Source: an uncultured Azospirillum sp. (GTDB taxonomy: Bacteria > Pseudomonadota > Alphaproteobacteria > Azospirillales > Azospirillaceae). From it: a DNA stretch of 64,000 bases. The DNA is taken from NCBI RefSeq assembly GCF_946480385.1, contig NZ_CAMLJP010000006.1:1-64000 (forward strand), in the 5' to 3' direction. Positions 17,079-27,164 of this stretch are shown piece after piece. Under the pieces are notes generated by a model. The model saw only the letters and a program-made list of their open reading frames with translations. It was not told the DNA's origin and searched no databases. Position numbers and translations under genes: made by a program. The first letter of the stretch is position 1; each line of letters begins with the position of its first letter.

Positions 17079-18716
17079 ATGCCGAAGATGATGCTGCACC
17101 GTGCCGAGGCGCGGGCCGCGCTTGCCCGCGGGGTGGGCAAGCTGGCGCTGGCGGTGCGCGGCACGCTGGGGCCGATGGGGACGAACGCGATCATCGACCG
17201 CCCCATCGGCACGCCGATGATCTCCCGCGACGGCGTCAGCATCGCCGCCGAGATCGAGCTGCCCTGCCGCTTCGAGAATATGGGCGCCCAGGTGGTGCGC
17301 GAGGTGTCGAAGCAGACCAATGACGTGGCCGGCGACGGCACCACCACCGCGACCGTGCTGGCCGACGCGCTGATCCAGGACGGGGTCGCCGTGCTGGCGG
17401 ACGGCCATGGCTCGGTGGAGTTGGTGGAGGGGATGGAGCGCGCCTGCGGCTTCGTCGTCGACCACCTCCGCGGCATGGCCCGGCCGCTGGCGGGCGATGC
17501 GCAGCTGGAACAGGTGGCGACCGTTGCGGCGACCGATCCGGCGCTCGGCCGGCTGGTGGCCGATTCCCTGCGCCGGGTGGGGACGGAGGGGGTGATCGAC
17601 ATCGAATACGGCCAACCGGGCGCACCGACCGCGCTGCATGTGCTGGAGGGCATGGTGCTCGACCGTGGCTTCCTGTCCCATCATATGGCGACCGAGCCGA
17701 CCGGCCAGACCGCGGTGCTGGAACGGCCCCGCATCCTGATGACCGACCACAAGATCGCCGATGCGGAACCGCTGCTGCGCCTGATCGGCCGGCTTGGCGA
17801 CGAACGTCCGCTGCTGGTCGTCGCCGACAGTGTTGCGCCGGAGGTGGTGGCGGCGCTGATGGCGCTGCGCCGCGACAGACGCGCCACGGTGGTGGCGATC
17901 AACCCGCCAGAATTCGGCCATTGGCGTCAGGCGATGATGGAGGACATCGCGATCCTGACCGGCGGACGAGTGATCGCGCGCGACCTCGGCGGACGCCTCG
18001 ACAGCGTGACGGCTGAGGATCTGGGGGGCGCCGACCGCATCGAGGTGACCGCCGGCCGCACCACCCTCCTGCGCGGCCATGGCGATCCCGACGCGCTGGC
18101 CGCCCGCCGCGCCCTTGTGCAGCGCCAGTGGGAGGAGGCGCCGCCCAACATCGAGCGGGACAAGCTGTCCCAGCGGCTGGCGAAGCTGACGCACGGCACC
18201 GCCCTGATCGAGGTCGGCGGCGCCACCCCGGTGGAGCAGAAACGCACCGCCCAGCTTCTGGAGGATTCGCTCGCCGCCGCCCGCGCGGCGCTGGCGGAAG
18301 GGGTGGTGCCCGGTGGTGGCTCCGCGCTGGCCCGCGTCGCGCCGCTGCTCGACCGGCTGGCCGGGGATCTGGGGGAGGGCGAGCGTGCCGGGGTAAGGCT
18401 GGTGCAGCGGGCGATGCTGCAGCCCCTGGTCTGCATCGCCGAGAATGGCGGGCTGGACGGGGCCGGCGTCGCCGCCCGGATCGCCGAGCTTCCCGAAGGC
18501 TCCGGCTTCGACGCCCGCACCGGCCGGTTCGGCGACCTGTTCGCGGCCGGGATCATCGATCCGGTCAAGGTCACCACGCTGGCATTGCTGAATGCGGTGT
18601 CGGTCGCCAAGCTGATCCTGACCACCCACACGCTGGTCGCCGACATTCCTGACGACGTCGATCCCACCGCCGGCCCGGCCCGTGGCGGCGGCATGGAGCG
18701 GTACGGGCGCAGCTGA
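17079..18716 (+). CDS. mimG: GroEL-like chaperonin dedicated to the monooxygenase
   Basis: A 545-residue Hsp60 homologue with the ATP-binding motif VAGDGTTTATVLA and the usual equatorial, intermediate and apical layout. It differs from housekeeping GroEL: it starts with MPKMMLHRAEARAALARGV and ends in PARGGGMERYGRS instead of a GGM repeat. No groES gene accompanies it. Chaperonin genes next to propane monooxygenase operons (mimG in mycobacteria, groL in Rhodococcus and Gordonia) are needed to fold the hydroxylase large subunit; the same role is inferred here. ATG 17079 follows GGGAGGGA, and is preferred to an ATG at 17061. Confidence 0.9.
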   Translation: MPKMMLHRAEARAALARGVGKLALAVRGTLGPMGTNAIIDRPIGTPMISRDGVSIAAEIELPCRFENMGAQVVREVSKQTNDVAGDGTTTATVLADALIQDGVAVLADGHGSVELVEGMERACGFVVDHLRGMARPLAGDAQLEQVATVAATDPALGRLVADSLRRVGTEGVIDIEYGQPGAPTALHVLEGMVLDRGFLSHHMATEPTGQTAVLERPRILMTDHKIADAEPLLRLIGRLGDERPLLVVADSVAPEVVAALMALRRDRRATVVAINPPEFGHWRQAMMEDIAILTGGRVIARDLGGRLDSVTAEDLGGADRIEVTAGRTTLLRGHGDPDALAARRALVQRQWEEAPPNIERDKLSQRLAKLTHGTALIEVGGATPVEQKRTAQLLEDSLAAARAALAEGVVPGGGSALARVAPLLDRLAGDLGEGERAGVRLVQRAMLQPLVCIAENGGLDGAGVAARIAELPEGSGFDARTGRFGDLFAAGIIDPVKVTTLALLNAVSVAKLILTTHTLVADIPDDVDPTAGPARGGGMERYGRS

Positions 18717-18941
18717 TCCCGCCGTGTCGTGACGGCTCACCTCCACCTTCGGGGAAAAAGCACAGGAAAAAGGCCATAGAGTATTCCGCTACTACCGCTC
18801 CCGCTTCAGTCCGGCTTATGATTTCTTACACAAACAATCGCGGATGCGGAGTAAATCGGGACGACTCTCCGCGTTCCCGTTCAAGGACAATCGGCGCCAC
18901 GGGAAAAATCGTGAAAGACGCCGGGATGCGGGGAGGGGACT

Positions 18942-20990
18942 GTGTTGGCCAATGAACAGGTCGGTATCGGCCGTCTGGCCGTTGCTTCGTCCGGTCCGGC
19001 GTTCCATGCGCTGGTGGACGGCGAAACGGCGACGATGAAGGCGTGGGAGGATTTCGTCTCCGGATCCCGGCGGGAGAATCTGCCGGTGCGCGACGTGGTC
19101 ATCCGATCCTGGGCGCGCTGCCAGAGCTTCCTGGTCGATGCGCGGGCGGATGCGGCACCGGTGGTCGGCAGCGACCTTGTCGAGGCCCTGCGCCGCGACA
19201 ACCGGGATCTGCTACAGGCCGCCACCACCACCCTGGCGGAGGCGGCGAACCTGTTGGCGGGAACGCGGACAGTGATGCTGATCACCGATGCCAACGGCGT
19301 GGTGCTGGAGGCCGCCGGCGACCGCGCCACCATGAACGCGGCCCGCGACATCAGCCTCGCCTGCGGCGGCCAGTGGGGCGAGACCTGCGCCGGCACCAAC
19401 GGCATCGGCACGGCGCTGGCCTCCAAGCAACCGGTGCTGGTCCAGTCGGCGGAGCATTATTGCGCCGGCATCAAGGGGTGGAGCTGTGCCGGCGCGCCGA
19501 TCCACGACCCGGTCGACGGATCGGTGGTCGGGCTGCTCGACATCTCCGGCCTGAAACAGAGCTTCAGCGGGCAGGCGCTGGCGCTGGCCGTGGTTGCCGC
19601 CCGGCAGGTGGAATGGAACCTCGCCCGCCAGACGGAGGCGGAGCATGTGCGGCTTCTGGAGGCTTGCCTAGAGGACAGCCAGAAGTACGCCGGCGAGGGG
19701 TTGATCGCGCTGGACGCGCGTGGGCGTCTTCTCTTCGCCAGCCGCAAGGCGGCGCATCTGCTGAAGGCGAGCCTAGGATCGGAGCTGCCGCCGCTGAACC
19801 GGGGGACGAAGCTGCCCCTTGTCGGGTTGGAGGGCGGTGCCGGCGGCCGGCTGCCGGTTCCGTCCGACTGGGTCCGTCCGCTGATGCTGGACGGAGAGCG
19901 GCGGGGGACGTTGCTGGTGATTCCCGGTTCGGCGTCGTCCCGTTCCTCGGCCGGGCGCCGGGCGGTGCCGGACGAGTCCGACCACAGCCGCTGCCGCTTC
20001 GCCGACATTGTCGGGGCCAGCGACAGCCTGCGTGCCGTGATCGGGCAGGGCGAGCGTCTGGCGCCGCTGCCGGTCCCCATCCTGATCGAGGGCGAGACCG
20101 GCGTCGGCAAGGAGCTGTTCGCGCGCGCCATCCACGGCCACAGCGCGGTGGCCGGCGGTCCCTTCGTGCCGTTCAATTGCGGTGCCGTGTCGCGCGAGAT
20201 GCTGGGCAGCGAGCTGTTCGGCTATGTGCGCGGCGCCTTCACCGGCGCGGCGGCGGAGGGGCGGATCGGCCGTTTCGAACTGGCGGACGGCGGCACGCTG
20301 TGCCTGGACGAGATCGGCGAACTCCCGCTCGACCTTCAGCCCTATCTGCTGCGGGTGCTGGAGGAAGGGGTGCTGTACCGCATCGGCGACAATGTCCCGC
20401 GCCGGGTGTCGGTGCGGCTGCTGGCCATGACCAACCGGAACCTGCGGCAGGAGGTCGCCGCCGGCCGGTTCCGCCGCGACCTGTACCACCGGCTTGCCGT
20501 GACGGCCCTGCGGGTGCCGCCCTTGCGCGAGCGGCATGGCGACGTTCCGCGCCTGATCTCCCACTTCAACGGCGTGCTGGCGGAGCGGTATGGCCGCGCG
20601 CCCGTCTGTTTCACCGCCGCGGCGTTGGAGCTGCTGCAAGGACACGACTGGCCGGGCAATGTGCGGGAACTGCGCAACGTGGTCGAACGCGCGATCCTGC
20701 TGTCCACCGGCGGAACCGTCGATGTTCGCGATCTTCCGGACGAGTTGCGTGACACCTGCGGCTGCCCGGAGACCGGCGGGTGGCCCTCGCCCTACCCGGC
20801 GGTGGCGGGGCCGGCCGGTCCGGTGCCCATGTCGCTGACGGTCACCGAACAGCGGACGATCGAGGATGTGATCGCCGCCACCGGCGGGAACCTGTCGGAC
20901 GCCGCGGCGGTGCTGGGAATTTCCCGCAGCACCTTGTATCGCAAGATGAACCAGCACGGCATCCAGCGAGGCGCGGTTCGCCGGGGGTGA
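18942..20990 (+). CDS. Sigma54-dependent activator, AcoR-like (GAF-AAA+-Fis)
   Basis: A 682-residue transcription activator. A GAF-type sensor region (about residues 80-230) contains GGQWGETCAGTNGIGTAL, as in AcoR/MimR proteins. The AAA+ domain has Walker A GETGVGKE near residue 384, the sigma54-contacting loop GAFTGA near residue 431 and Walker B LCLDEIGE. A Fis-type helix-turn-helix closes the protein (LSDAAAVLGISRSTLYRKM). The start is GTG 18942 after GGGAGGGG. It follows the chaperonin by 225 bases. It probably binds the repeats at 12244-12302 and switches on both divergent promoters in response to substrate or product alcohol. Confidence 0.92.
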   Translation: MLANEQVGIGRLAVASSGPAFHALVDGETATMKAWEDFVSGSRRENLPVRDVVIRSWARCQSFLVDARADAAPVVGSDLVEALRRDNRDLLQAATTTLAEAANLLAGTRTVMLITDANGVVLEAAGDRATMNAARDISLACGGQWGETCAGTNGIGTALASKQPVLVQSAEHYCAGIKGWSCAGAPIHDPVDGSVVGLLDISGLKQSFSGQALALAVVAARQVEWNLARQTEAEHVRLLEACLEDSQKYAGEGLIALDARGRLLFASRKAAHLLKASLGSELPPLNRGTKLPLVGLEGGAGGRLPVPSDWVRPLMLDGERRGTLLVIPGSASSRSSAGRRAVPDESDHSRCRFADIVGASDSLRAVIGQGERLAPLPVPILIEGETGVGKELFARAIHGHSAVAGGPFVPFNCGAVSREMLGSELFGYVRGAFTGAAAEGRIGRFELADGGTLCLDEIGELPLDLQPYLLRVLEEGVLYRIGDNVPRRVSVRLLAMTNRNLRQEVAAGRFRRDLYHRLAVTALRVPPLRERHGDVPRLISHFNGVLAERYGRAPVCFTAAALELLQGHDWPGNVRELRNVVERAILLSTGGTVDVRDLPDELRDTCGCPETGGWPSPYPAVAGPAGPVPMSLTVTEQRTIEDVIAATGGNLSDAAAVLGISRSTLYRKMNQHGIQRGAVRRG

Positions 20991-21029
20991 GCCGGGTGGA
21001 CAGGTCCATCGTTGGAGGAGGAGCGGCGC

Positions 21030-21401
21030 ATGTGCCAAATCTTTGTCAACACCGACCCGATCCTGTACGAGGCGCGGTCGCGCTCGGTCCGCATCCACGG
21101 GATGGTGACCAGCATCCGGCTGGAGAACCTGTTCTGGAACGTCCTGGCCGGCATCGCCGTCGAACAGGGAACCACGACCAACCGCCTGATCGTCACGCTC
21201 TATGACGAGGTCGTGGAGGTCCACGGCGGCGTCCAGAATCTCGCCTCCTTCCTGCGGGTCAGCTGCGTGCGCTATCTGACCCTGACCCCCGACGCCGCCG
21301 CAGATGACGTCTCCGGAGGAATGAAAGCCGTCTCTGCCGCATCGGGCGGCGATGGTGCGTCCGTCGTTGCCCTCCGTCCGGAGCGCGCCCGTTCCCGCTG
21401 A
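21030..21401 (+). CDS. Ribbon-helix-helix domain protein
   Basis: A 123-residue small protein. The region RSRSVRIHGMVTSIRLENLFWNVLAGIAVEQGTTTN (about residues 14-49) has the strand-helix-helix pattern of the RHH_4 family of bacterial DNA-binding-like proteins. YDEV...LRVSCVRYL follows. ATG 21030 is preceded by GGAGGAGGAG at 21014. It sits 39 bases behind the sigma54 activator, so they may be cotranscribed. It could be an accessory regulator of the monooxygenase island. The last 25 residues are low-complexity. Family is likely; function is unknown. Confidence 0.75.
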   Translation: MCQIFVNTDPILYEARSRSVRIHGMVTSIRLENLFWNVLAGIAVEQGTTTNRLIVTLYDEVVEVHGGVQNLASFLRVSCVRYLTLTPDAAADDVSGGMKAVSAASGGDGASVVALRPERARSR

Positions 21402-21448
21402 AAAGGCCGGGGTGCGGGTCGCAACCGTTGGCGCTCCCAACATCGCTG

Positions 21449-21478
21449 TTGACCAAAGCTGTATTATCCATCATACAG
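21449..21478 (+). promoter_or_regulatory. Possible promoter and GntR operator
   Basis: CTGTAT (21459-21464) and ATACAG (21473-21478) form an inverted repeat with an 8-base spacer, 15 bases before the GntR start codon. TTGACC at 21449-21454 with CATACA at 21472-21477 would give a weak sigma70 promoter with a 17-base spacer, overlapped by the repeat. Autoregulation by the GntR protein would fit, but the evidence is only positional. Confidence 0.35.
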
Positions 21479-21493
21479 GTTCCTGTCTGATGA

Positions 21494-22402
21494 ATGGACA
21501 GCCAACGGTTTCCGGTGAAGGGGAGGCGGAGTGCTGTGAGGTCGGCGGTCGAACCCCTGAAGGCACGCAGGATCTATCTTCTGCTGCGTGACCGCATCGT
21601 CGCCGGCGAGTTGCCGCCGGGCGGACGCCTGCCGGGCGAACCGGCGCTGGCGGCCGAACATGCAGTGTCGCGGGTCACCGTGCGCCGCGCTCTCGATCTT
21701 CTGGAAAAGGAAGGGCTGGTGCAGCGCAAGGCCGGCTCCGGCACCTTTGTCCACGACACGCGCGCCGTCCGTCCCATCGTCGCCGATCTGTCGAACGTCC
21801 TGTCGCACCTGATCGACATGGGCCGCAGCACCGATGTGAAGCTGCTGTCCTTCGGCTACGGCATTCCACCCGAATCCATCGCAGAGAGTCTGGGCCTGAA
21901 GCCTGGCGAACGGGTCCAGCGGTCGGTGCGCGTGCGCCTGATCGATGGGGAGCCGTTCTCCTACCTGACCACCCATGTGCCGGAATGGATCGGCCTGACC
22001 TATTCGGAGGCGGAACTGGCGGCGCGTCCGCTGCTGGAACTGATCGAGCGGTCAGGCGTGTCGACGGAGCGCGCCACCCAGGCGATCAACGCGACGCTTG
22101 CCGGCCCCGAAGCGGCGGCGGCACTGGATCTGGAGATCGGATCGCCGCTGCTGACCCTGACCCGCATCGTCTACGAGCCGTCGGGCCGTGGCGTGGAGCA
22201 TCTGCACGCGCTGTACCGTCCCGACCGCTACAGCTTCCACATGGATTTGGTGCGCACCGGCGGCGACGGCGAACGGCGCTGGAGCCCCGCCCTGGGCTGG
22301 CCGCGTACCGATAAAGGCAAGACCGAAAAAAGCAAGGCCGAAAAAAGCAAACCGGGTGAAAAGCCCACCCGCAGCACGCGGGCAATCAAACAGAGGAGTT
22401 GA
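21494..22402 (+). CDS. GntR family transcriptional regulator with UTRA ligand domain (HutC subfamily)
   Basis: A 302-residue regulator. The N-terminal winged helix includes PLKARRIYLLLRDRIVAGELPPGGRLPGEPALA and VSRVTVRRALDLLEKEGLV. A UTRA ligand-binding domain follows (about residues 100-245), with ERVQRSVRVRLIDGEPFSYLTTHVP and a closing YRPDRYSFHMDL. The last 35 residues are rich in Lys, Ser and Glu, which is unusual. It is the first gene of the Liv/Hyu cluster and ends five bases before the transporter binding-protein start. It most likely senses the pathway substrate or an intermediate and represses the cluster. Confidence 0.93.
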   Translation: MDSQRFPVKGRRSAVRSAVEPLKARRIYLLLRDRIVAGELPPGGRLPGEPALAAEHAVSRVTVRRALDLLEKEGLVQRKAGSGTFVHDTRAVRPIVADLSNVLSHLIDMGRSTDVKLLSFGYGIPPESIAESLGLKPGERVQRSVRVRLIDGEPFSYLTTHVPEWIGLTYSEAELAARPLLELIERSGVSTERATQAINATLAGPEAAAALDLEIGSPLLTLTRIVYEPSGRGVEHLHALYRPDRYSFHMDLVRTGGDGERRWSPALGWPRTDKGKTEKSKAEKSKPGEKPTRSTRAIKQRS

Positions 22403-22407
22403 GCGTT

Positions 22408-23652
22408 ATGGGACGTTCGGTTCAGGACTCCGCGACCTCCGGGATTTCCCGCCGCACGGTGCTGAAGGCCGGTGCCGCGGCAGCCGCCTTCGTCACCGTG
22501 CCGGTGGCCGCCCCGTCGATCCTGCGGGCACAGACCCCGGCGGTGAAGATCGGCATCCTCCAGCCGGTGACCGGCGCGCTCGCCCATGACGGCGACCTCG
22601 GACGGCTGGGCGCGGAAATCGCCTTCAACGAGATCAACGCGGCCGGCGGAATCAAGTCGCTGGGCGGCGCCAAGCTGGAGATGGTGTTCGGCGACGCCCG
22701 TTCGATGCCCGAAGCCGGCACGCAGGAGGTGGAGCGCATGCAGGCCGACGGCGTCTGCGCCATCGTCGGCGGCTTCGCCAGTCCGATCTGCCTTGCGGCG
22801 TCGCAGGCGGCGGCGCGCTACGATCTGCCTTATCTGGTCGATGTCGGCGTGTCGGACCAGATCATGTCGCGCGGCCTGACCAACACCTTCCGCTTCAGCC
22901 CCGGCTTCGGCAAGGTCACGCAGGTGGCGCTCGACAACCTGACCGCCATCAACGACAAGGCGGGCAAGCCGGCCAAGACCGTGGTGCTGGTGCATGAGGA
23001 CGGGCTGTTCGGCTCCGGCCTCGCCAAGCTGCTGCAGGCGGAACTGCCCAAGCGCGGCTTCGAGGTTCTGGAGACCATCGCCCATCCGACGCCGGCGCGC
23101 GACATGTCCAACGTGGCGCTGCGCATCCGTTCGCTGAACCCCGATCTGGTCATCCCGTCCAACTACTATGGCGAGTTCGTGCTGCTCGCCCGCACCATGC
23201 AGCAGCAGCGCATCAAGCCGAAGGGCGTCTATGCGATCCTGGGCGGCGCGGCGTCGAACGGCCGATTCGTCAAGGAATTCCCGCAGGCGGCCCAGAACGT
23301 CATCGACTGCAACCACTGGCACGATCCGAAGAATCCGAAGGCGCTGGCCCTGCGCAAGACGGTGGAAGGGCAGGGCAAGTCCTTCGCCTACAATGTCTCG
23401 CTGAACTATTCGAACGTGCTGCTGCTGGCCGACGCCATCGAGCGGGCCGGCTCCGCCGACCGCAAGAAGATCATCGAGGCGCTGAACGCTTCCACCTTTG
23501 CCGGCCACATCATGCCCTATGGCCCGACGAAGTTCGAAAACGGCCAGAACCAGGGCGCCACCCCGATCAACACCCAGATCCAGGGTGAGGACATCAAGGT
23601 GATCTATCCGGAGGCATTCGCCGAGGCGAAGGCCAACTTCCCGGCGGCCTGA
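22408..23652 (+). CDS. Liv-type ABC transporter periplasmic binding protein
   Basis: A 414-residue periplasmic receptor of the branched-chain amino acid/amide group. It has a twin-arginine signal (SRRTVLKAGAAAAAF, residues 14-28) and then VKIGILQPVTGALAHDG, the common start of the mature protein. GGFASPICLAASQAAARY and NAGGIK-like turns match the family. ATG 22408 is chosen because AGAGGAG lies at 22392-22398; a TTG at 22399 is an alternative. These receptors bind amino acids, amides, urea, aromatic acids and other small carboxylates. The ligand is probably the compound broken down by the downstream Hyu and LeuCD-like enzymes. Confidence 0.93.
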   Translation: MGRSVQDSATSGISRRTVLKAGAAAAAFVTVPVAAPSILRAQTPAVKIGILQPVTGALAHDGDLGRLGAEIAFNEINAAGGIKSLGGAKLEMVFGDARSMPEAGTQEVERMQADGVCAIVGGFASPICLAASQAAARYDLPYLVDVGVSDQIMSRGLTNTFRFSPGFGKVTQVALDNLTAINDKAGKPAKTVVLVHEDGLFGSGLAKLLQAELPKRGFEVLETIAHPTPARDMSNVALRIRSLNPDLVIPSNYYGEFVLLARTMQQQRIKPKGVYAILGGAASNGRFVKEFPQAAQNVIDCNHWHDPKNPKALALRKTVEGQGKSFAYNVSLNYSNVLLLADAIERAGSADRKKIIEALNASTFAGHIMPYGPTKFENGQNQGATPINTQIQGEDIKVIYPEAFAEAKANFPAA

Positions 23653-23763
23653 TCGGAATTTTTCGCCGTCGCACCTCCGCATTCCCCCCACCCGTCCGCA
23701 ACGCCGCAAACCGGCACATCGCGGAGCGGGTGAGGGGACCATTCCCCTCATGCGCGGGCTGCC

Positions 23764-24636
23764 ATGTATTCACCTCAGATCATCCTGGAAGCGTCGCTGA
23801 ACGGTCTGATGACCGGAGCGGTCTATGCCCTGATCGCGCTTGGCCTGACGCTGATCTACGGCGTGCTCCACATCATCAACTTCGCCCACGGCGCGCTGTT
23901 GACCTGCGCGATGTTCGCGGTCTGGATCGCCTGGGCGGTGTTGGGGATGGACCCCTATCTGGCCATCCTGCCGCTGGTGCCGCTGATGTTCGCGCTCGGC
24001 TACGGCCTGCAGCGATTCGTTATCGGGCCGGCCAGCCATGGCGACGACGGCAACATCCTGCTGGTCACGCTGGGCCTGTCCATCGTGCTGGAGAATGTGC
24101 TGCTGGCGCTGTTCCAGTCGGACACGCGCACGCTCGACACCGACTATTCCTTCCAGGTGGTGGCGCTGGGGCCGCTGCTGCTCAGCTACCCGCGCCTGAT
24201 CGGGCTGGGCGCGGCGGTGGTGGTGACCGGCCTGCTGTGGCTGGTGCTGAACCGCACCGACACCGGCAAGGCGATCCGCGCCGTCGCCAAGGAAAAGCTG
24301 GGCGCCAATCTGGTCGGCATCGACGTGCCGCATGTCTATGCCGTCACCTTTGGTTTGGGCTGCGCCTGTCTTGCCGTGGCGGCCGGGCTGCTGATGCCGA
24401 CCTTCTACGTCAACCCGCGCATCGGCGGCGCCTTCGTGCTGGTCGCCTTCACGGTGGTGGTGCTGGGCGGCATGGGATCCATCCCCGGCGCACTGCTGGG
24501 CGGCCTGTTCATCGGCGTGGTGGAGAGTCTGTGCGGCCTGTTCCTGGGCGACAGCCTGGGCCAGATCGGCATTTTCCTGATCTTCATCGCCGTGCTGCTG
24601 GTGCGGCCGACCGGCCTGTTCGGAGCCAAGGCATGA
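23764..24636 (+). CDS. livH: Liv-type ABC transporter permease, LivH family
   Basis: A 290-residue inner-membrane permease with about eight hydrophobic segments and the LivH start pattern SLNGLMTGAVYALIALGLTLIYGVLHIINFAHG. GGMGSIPGALLGGLFIGVVES near the C terminus is also typical. It forms the transport channel with LivM. It follows the binding-protein gene after a 111-base gap in which no clear terminator was seen, and overlaps livM (ATGA). The ATG at 23764 has only a weak ribosome-binding site. Confidence 0.95.
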   Translation: MYSPQIILEASLNGLMTGAVYALIALGLTLIYGVLHIINFAHGALLTCAMFAVWIAWAVLGMDPYLAILPLVPLMFALGYGLQRFVIGPASHGDDGNILLVTLGLSIVLENVLLALFQSDTRTLDTDYSFQVVALGPLLLSYPRLIGLGAAVVVTGLLWLVLNRTDTGKAIRAVAKEKLGANLVGIDVPHVYAVTFGLGCACLAVAAGLLMPTFYVNPRIGGAFVLVAFTVVVLGGMGSIPGALLGGLFIGVVESLCGLFLGDSLGQIGIFLIFIAVLLVRPTGLFGAKA

Positions 24637-25631
24637 CCGCGCGCGACCTTATCCCGATCGCCGTCCTCACCCTGCTGGCCGCCCTGCTGCCGCTGGTGGT
24701 GACTTCCAGCCCGGTGCTGAACTTCCTGGTCTTCATGCTGATCGTCGCGCTGGGCGCGCAGGGCTGGAACATCCTGGGTGGCTTCGGCGGCCAGTTCAGC
24801 TTCGGCCATGCCGCCTTCTTCGGTACCGGCGCCTATGTGACGGCGATCCTGCAACTGCGCTATGGCGTCAACGCCTGGGCCGGGCTGGTGCTGGCGACGG
24901 TGGCCGGCGGTGTGGTCGGCTGGGTCATCGGCTTCCTCAGCTTCCGGTCGGGCCTGCGCGGCTCCTACTTCGCGCTGGTGACGCTGGCCTTCGCCGAGGT
25001 GTTCCGCATCCTGGCCAATGCCGCCTCCTTCACCGGCGGGGCTGCCGGCCTGCTCATCAAGCTGGACGTCCGTGCGGTCAATTTGCAGTTCGACGATCGC
25101 GCCGTCTTCTATTGGCTGGTGCTGGCTTTCGTCGCCGCGGTGCTGCTGCTGACCCGCTGGATCCAGCGCTCCCGCTTCGGGGCGCAGTTGGTGGCGGTGC
25201 GCGAGAACGAGGATGCCGCCAAGGCTCTGGGCGTCGACTCCCTCAAGGTGAAGCTGCGCGCCATCGCCCTCTCCGGTGCGGTGACGGCGCTGTCCGGCTG
25301 CCTCTATGCCCAATACTTCCTCTACATCGACGCCAACATCGCCTATGGCAGCTGGATTTCGGTGGAGCTTCTGCTGGCCCCGATCATCGGCGGCGTCGGC
25401 ACCGTCTTCGGCCCGGTGGTGGGGGCGCTGACCCTGCACGGGCTGGGCGAAGTCGCCAAGCAGTTCGCCGGCCGCATTCCCGGCATCGACCTGATCGTCT
25501 TCGGCGGCGTGCTGGTGCTGGCCGTCGCCTTCGCCCGCGGCGGCATCCTGGGCCTGCTGGAGCGGCTGCGCTACCGTGGCCGCGGGATGATGGCGCGCGG
25601 ACCCAAGGAGGTTTCCCATGCTGGCCGTTGA
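24633..25631 (+). CDS. livM: Liv-type ABC transporter permease, LivM family
   Basis: A 332-residue inner-membrane permease. It has the LivM signature WNILGGFGGQFSFGHAAFFGTGAYV near residue 50, LRGSYFALVTLAFAEVFRI, and REN.DAAKALGVD, the cytoplasmic loop that contacts the ATPase. It pairs with LivH as the channel for the imported substrate. It overlaps livH at its start and livG by 14 bases at its end, so the transporter genes are strictly coupled. Confidence 0.95.
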   Translation: MTARDLIPIAVLTLLAALLPLVVTSSPVLNFLVFMLIVALGAQGWNILGGFGGQFSFGHAAFFGTGAYVTAILQLRYGVNAWAGLVLATVAGGVVGWVIGFLSFRSGLRGSYFALVTLAFAEVFRILANAASFTGGAAGLLIKLDVRAVNLQFDDRAVFYWLVLAFVAAVLLLTRWIQRSRFGAQLVAVRENEDAAKALGVDSLKVKLRAIALSGAVTALSGCLYAQYFLYIDANIAYGSWISVELLLAPIIGGVGTVFGPVVGALTLHGLGEVAKQFAGRIPGIDLIVFGGVLVLAVAFARGGILGLLERLRYRGRGMMARGPKEVSHAGR

Positions 25632-26356
25632 GGGCGTCTCCAAACGTTTCGGCGGGTTGATGGCGGTGGACAGCGCGACGCTGTCGCTGCAACCCGGCGG
25701 CATCATCGGGCTGATCGGTCCGAACGGAGCCGGCAAGACCACGCTGTTCTCGATGATCTCCGGCTTCATCGCCCCGACCGACGGACGCATCCGCTTCGAT
25801 GGCACCGACATCACGGCGGAGGAACCGCATCGCCGGGCGGAGCGCGGCATCGGCCGCACCTTCCAGATCGTCCAGCCCTTTGCCGGGTTGACGGTGTGCG
25901 AGAACATCGCGGTCGGCGCCTATCTGCGCCATGCCAAGCGGGCCGACGCCACCGCCAAGGCGCGCGAGGTCGCTCGCCGCGTCGGGCTGGGGGCCGAACT
26001 CGACCGGCCGGCGGGCGGGCTGACGGTGGCCGGGCGCAAGCGGCTGGAGCTGGCCCGCGCGCTCGCCACCGAGCCGAAGCTGTTGCTGCTGGACGAGGTG
26101 CTGGCCGGGCTGAACCCGTCGGAGATCCGCGACATCATCCCGGTGATCCGGGGCATCCGCGACGAAGGGGTGACGATCCTGATGATCGAACACGTCATGC
26201 AGGCGGTGATGAATCTGTGCGAGCGCGTCTATGTGCTGGCCCAGGGCCGCATGATCGCCGAGGGGCCGCCCGCCGCCGTCTGCGCCGACACCCGCGTGAT
26301 CGAGGCCTATCTCGGCCACGGCGCCGCCGCCCGTCTGAAGGCGGAGGGGGCGGCCC

Positions 26357-26364
<8 letters not shown>
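25618..26364 (+). CDS. livG: Liv-type ABC transporter ATP-binding protein, LivG family
   Basis: A 248-residue ABC ATPase with Walker A GPNGAGKTT, Q-loop region, and Walker B LLLLDEVLAGLNP followed by the H-loop MIEHVM. The signature is TVAGRKRLELARAL instead of the standard LSGGQ. This variant is common in LivG proteins of Liv-type transporters. The closing C-terminal extension (EAYLGHGAAARLK) matches LivG. It overlaps both neighbours. Confidence 0.95.
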
Positions 26365-27070
<706 letters not shown>

Positions 27071-27164
27071 GCGATGTGCGCTCCGGCCCTCTCCCAACAT
27101 CTTCCAACCCTGACCCGGTGGTGCGCGACCGCTTCGCGTGGCGCCGCCGGGGGGAGCGCTTGAC

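Noticed and set aside
18721..18736. A GCCGT/ACGGC hairpin after the chaperonin gene as a terminator
   Set aside because: The five-pair stem has a six-base loop and no T run; too weak to call.
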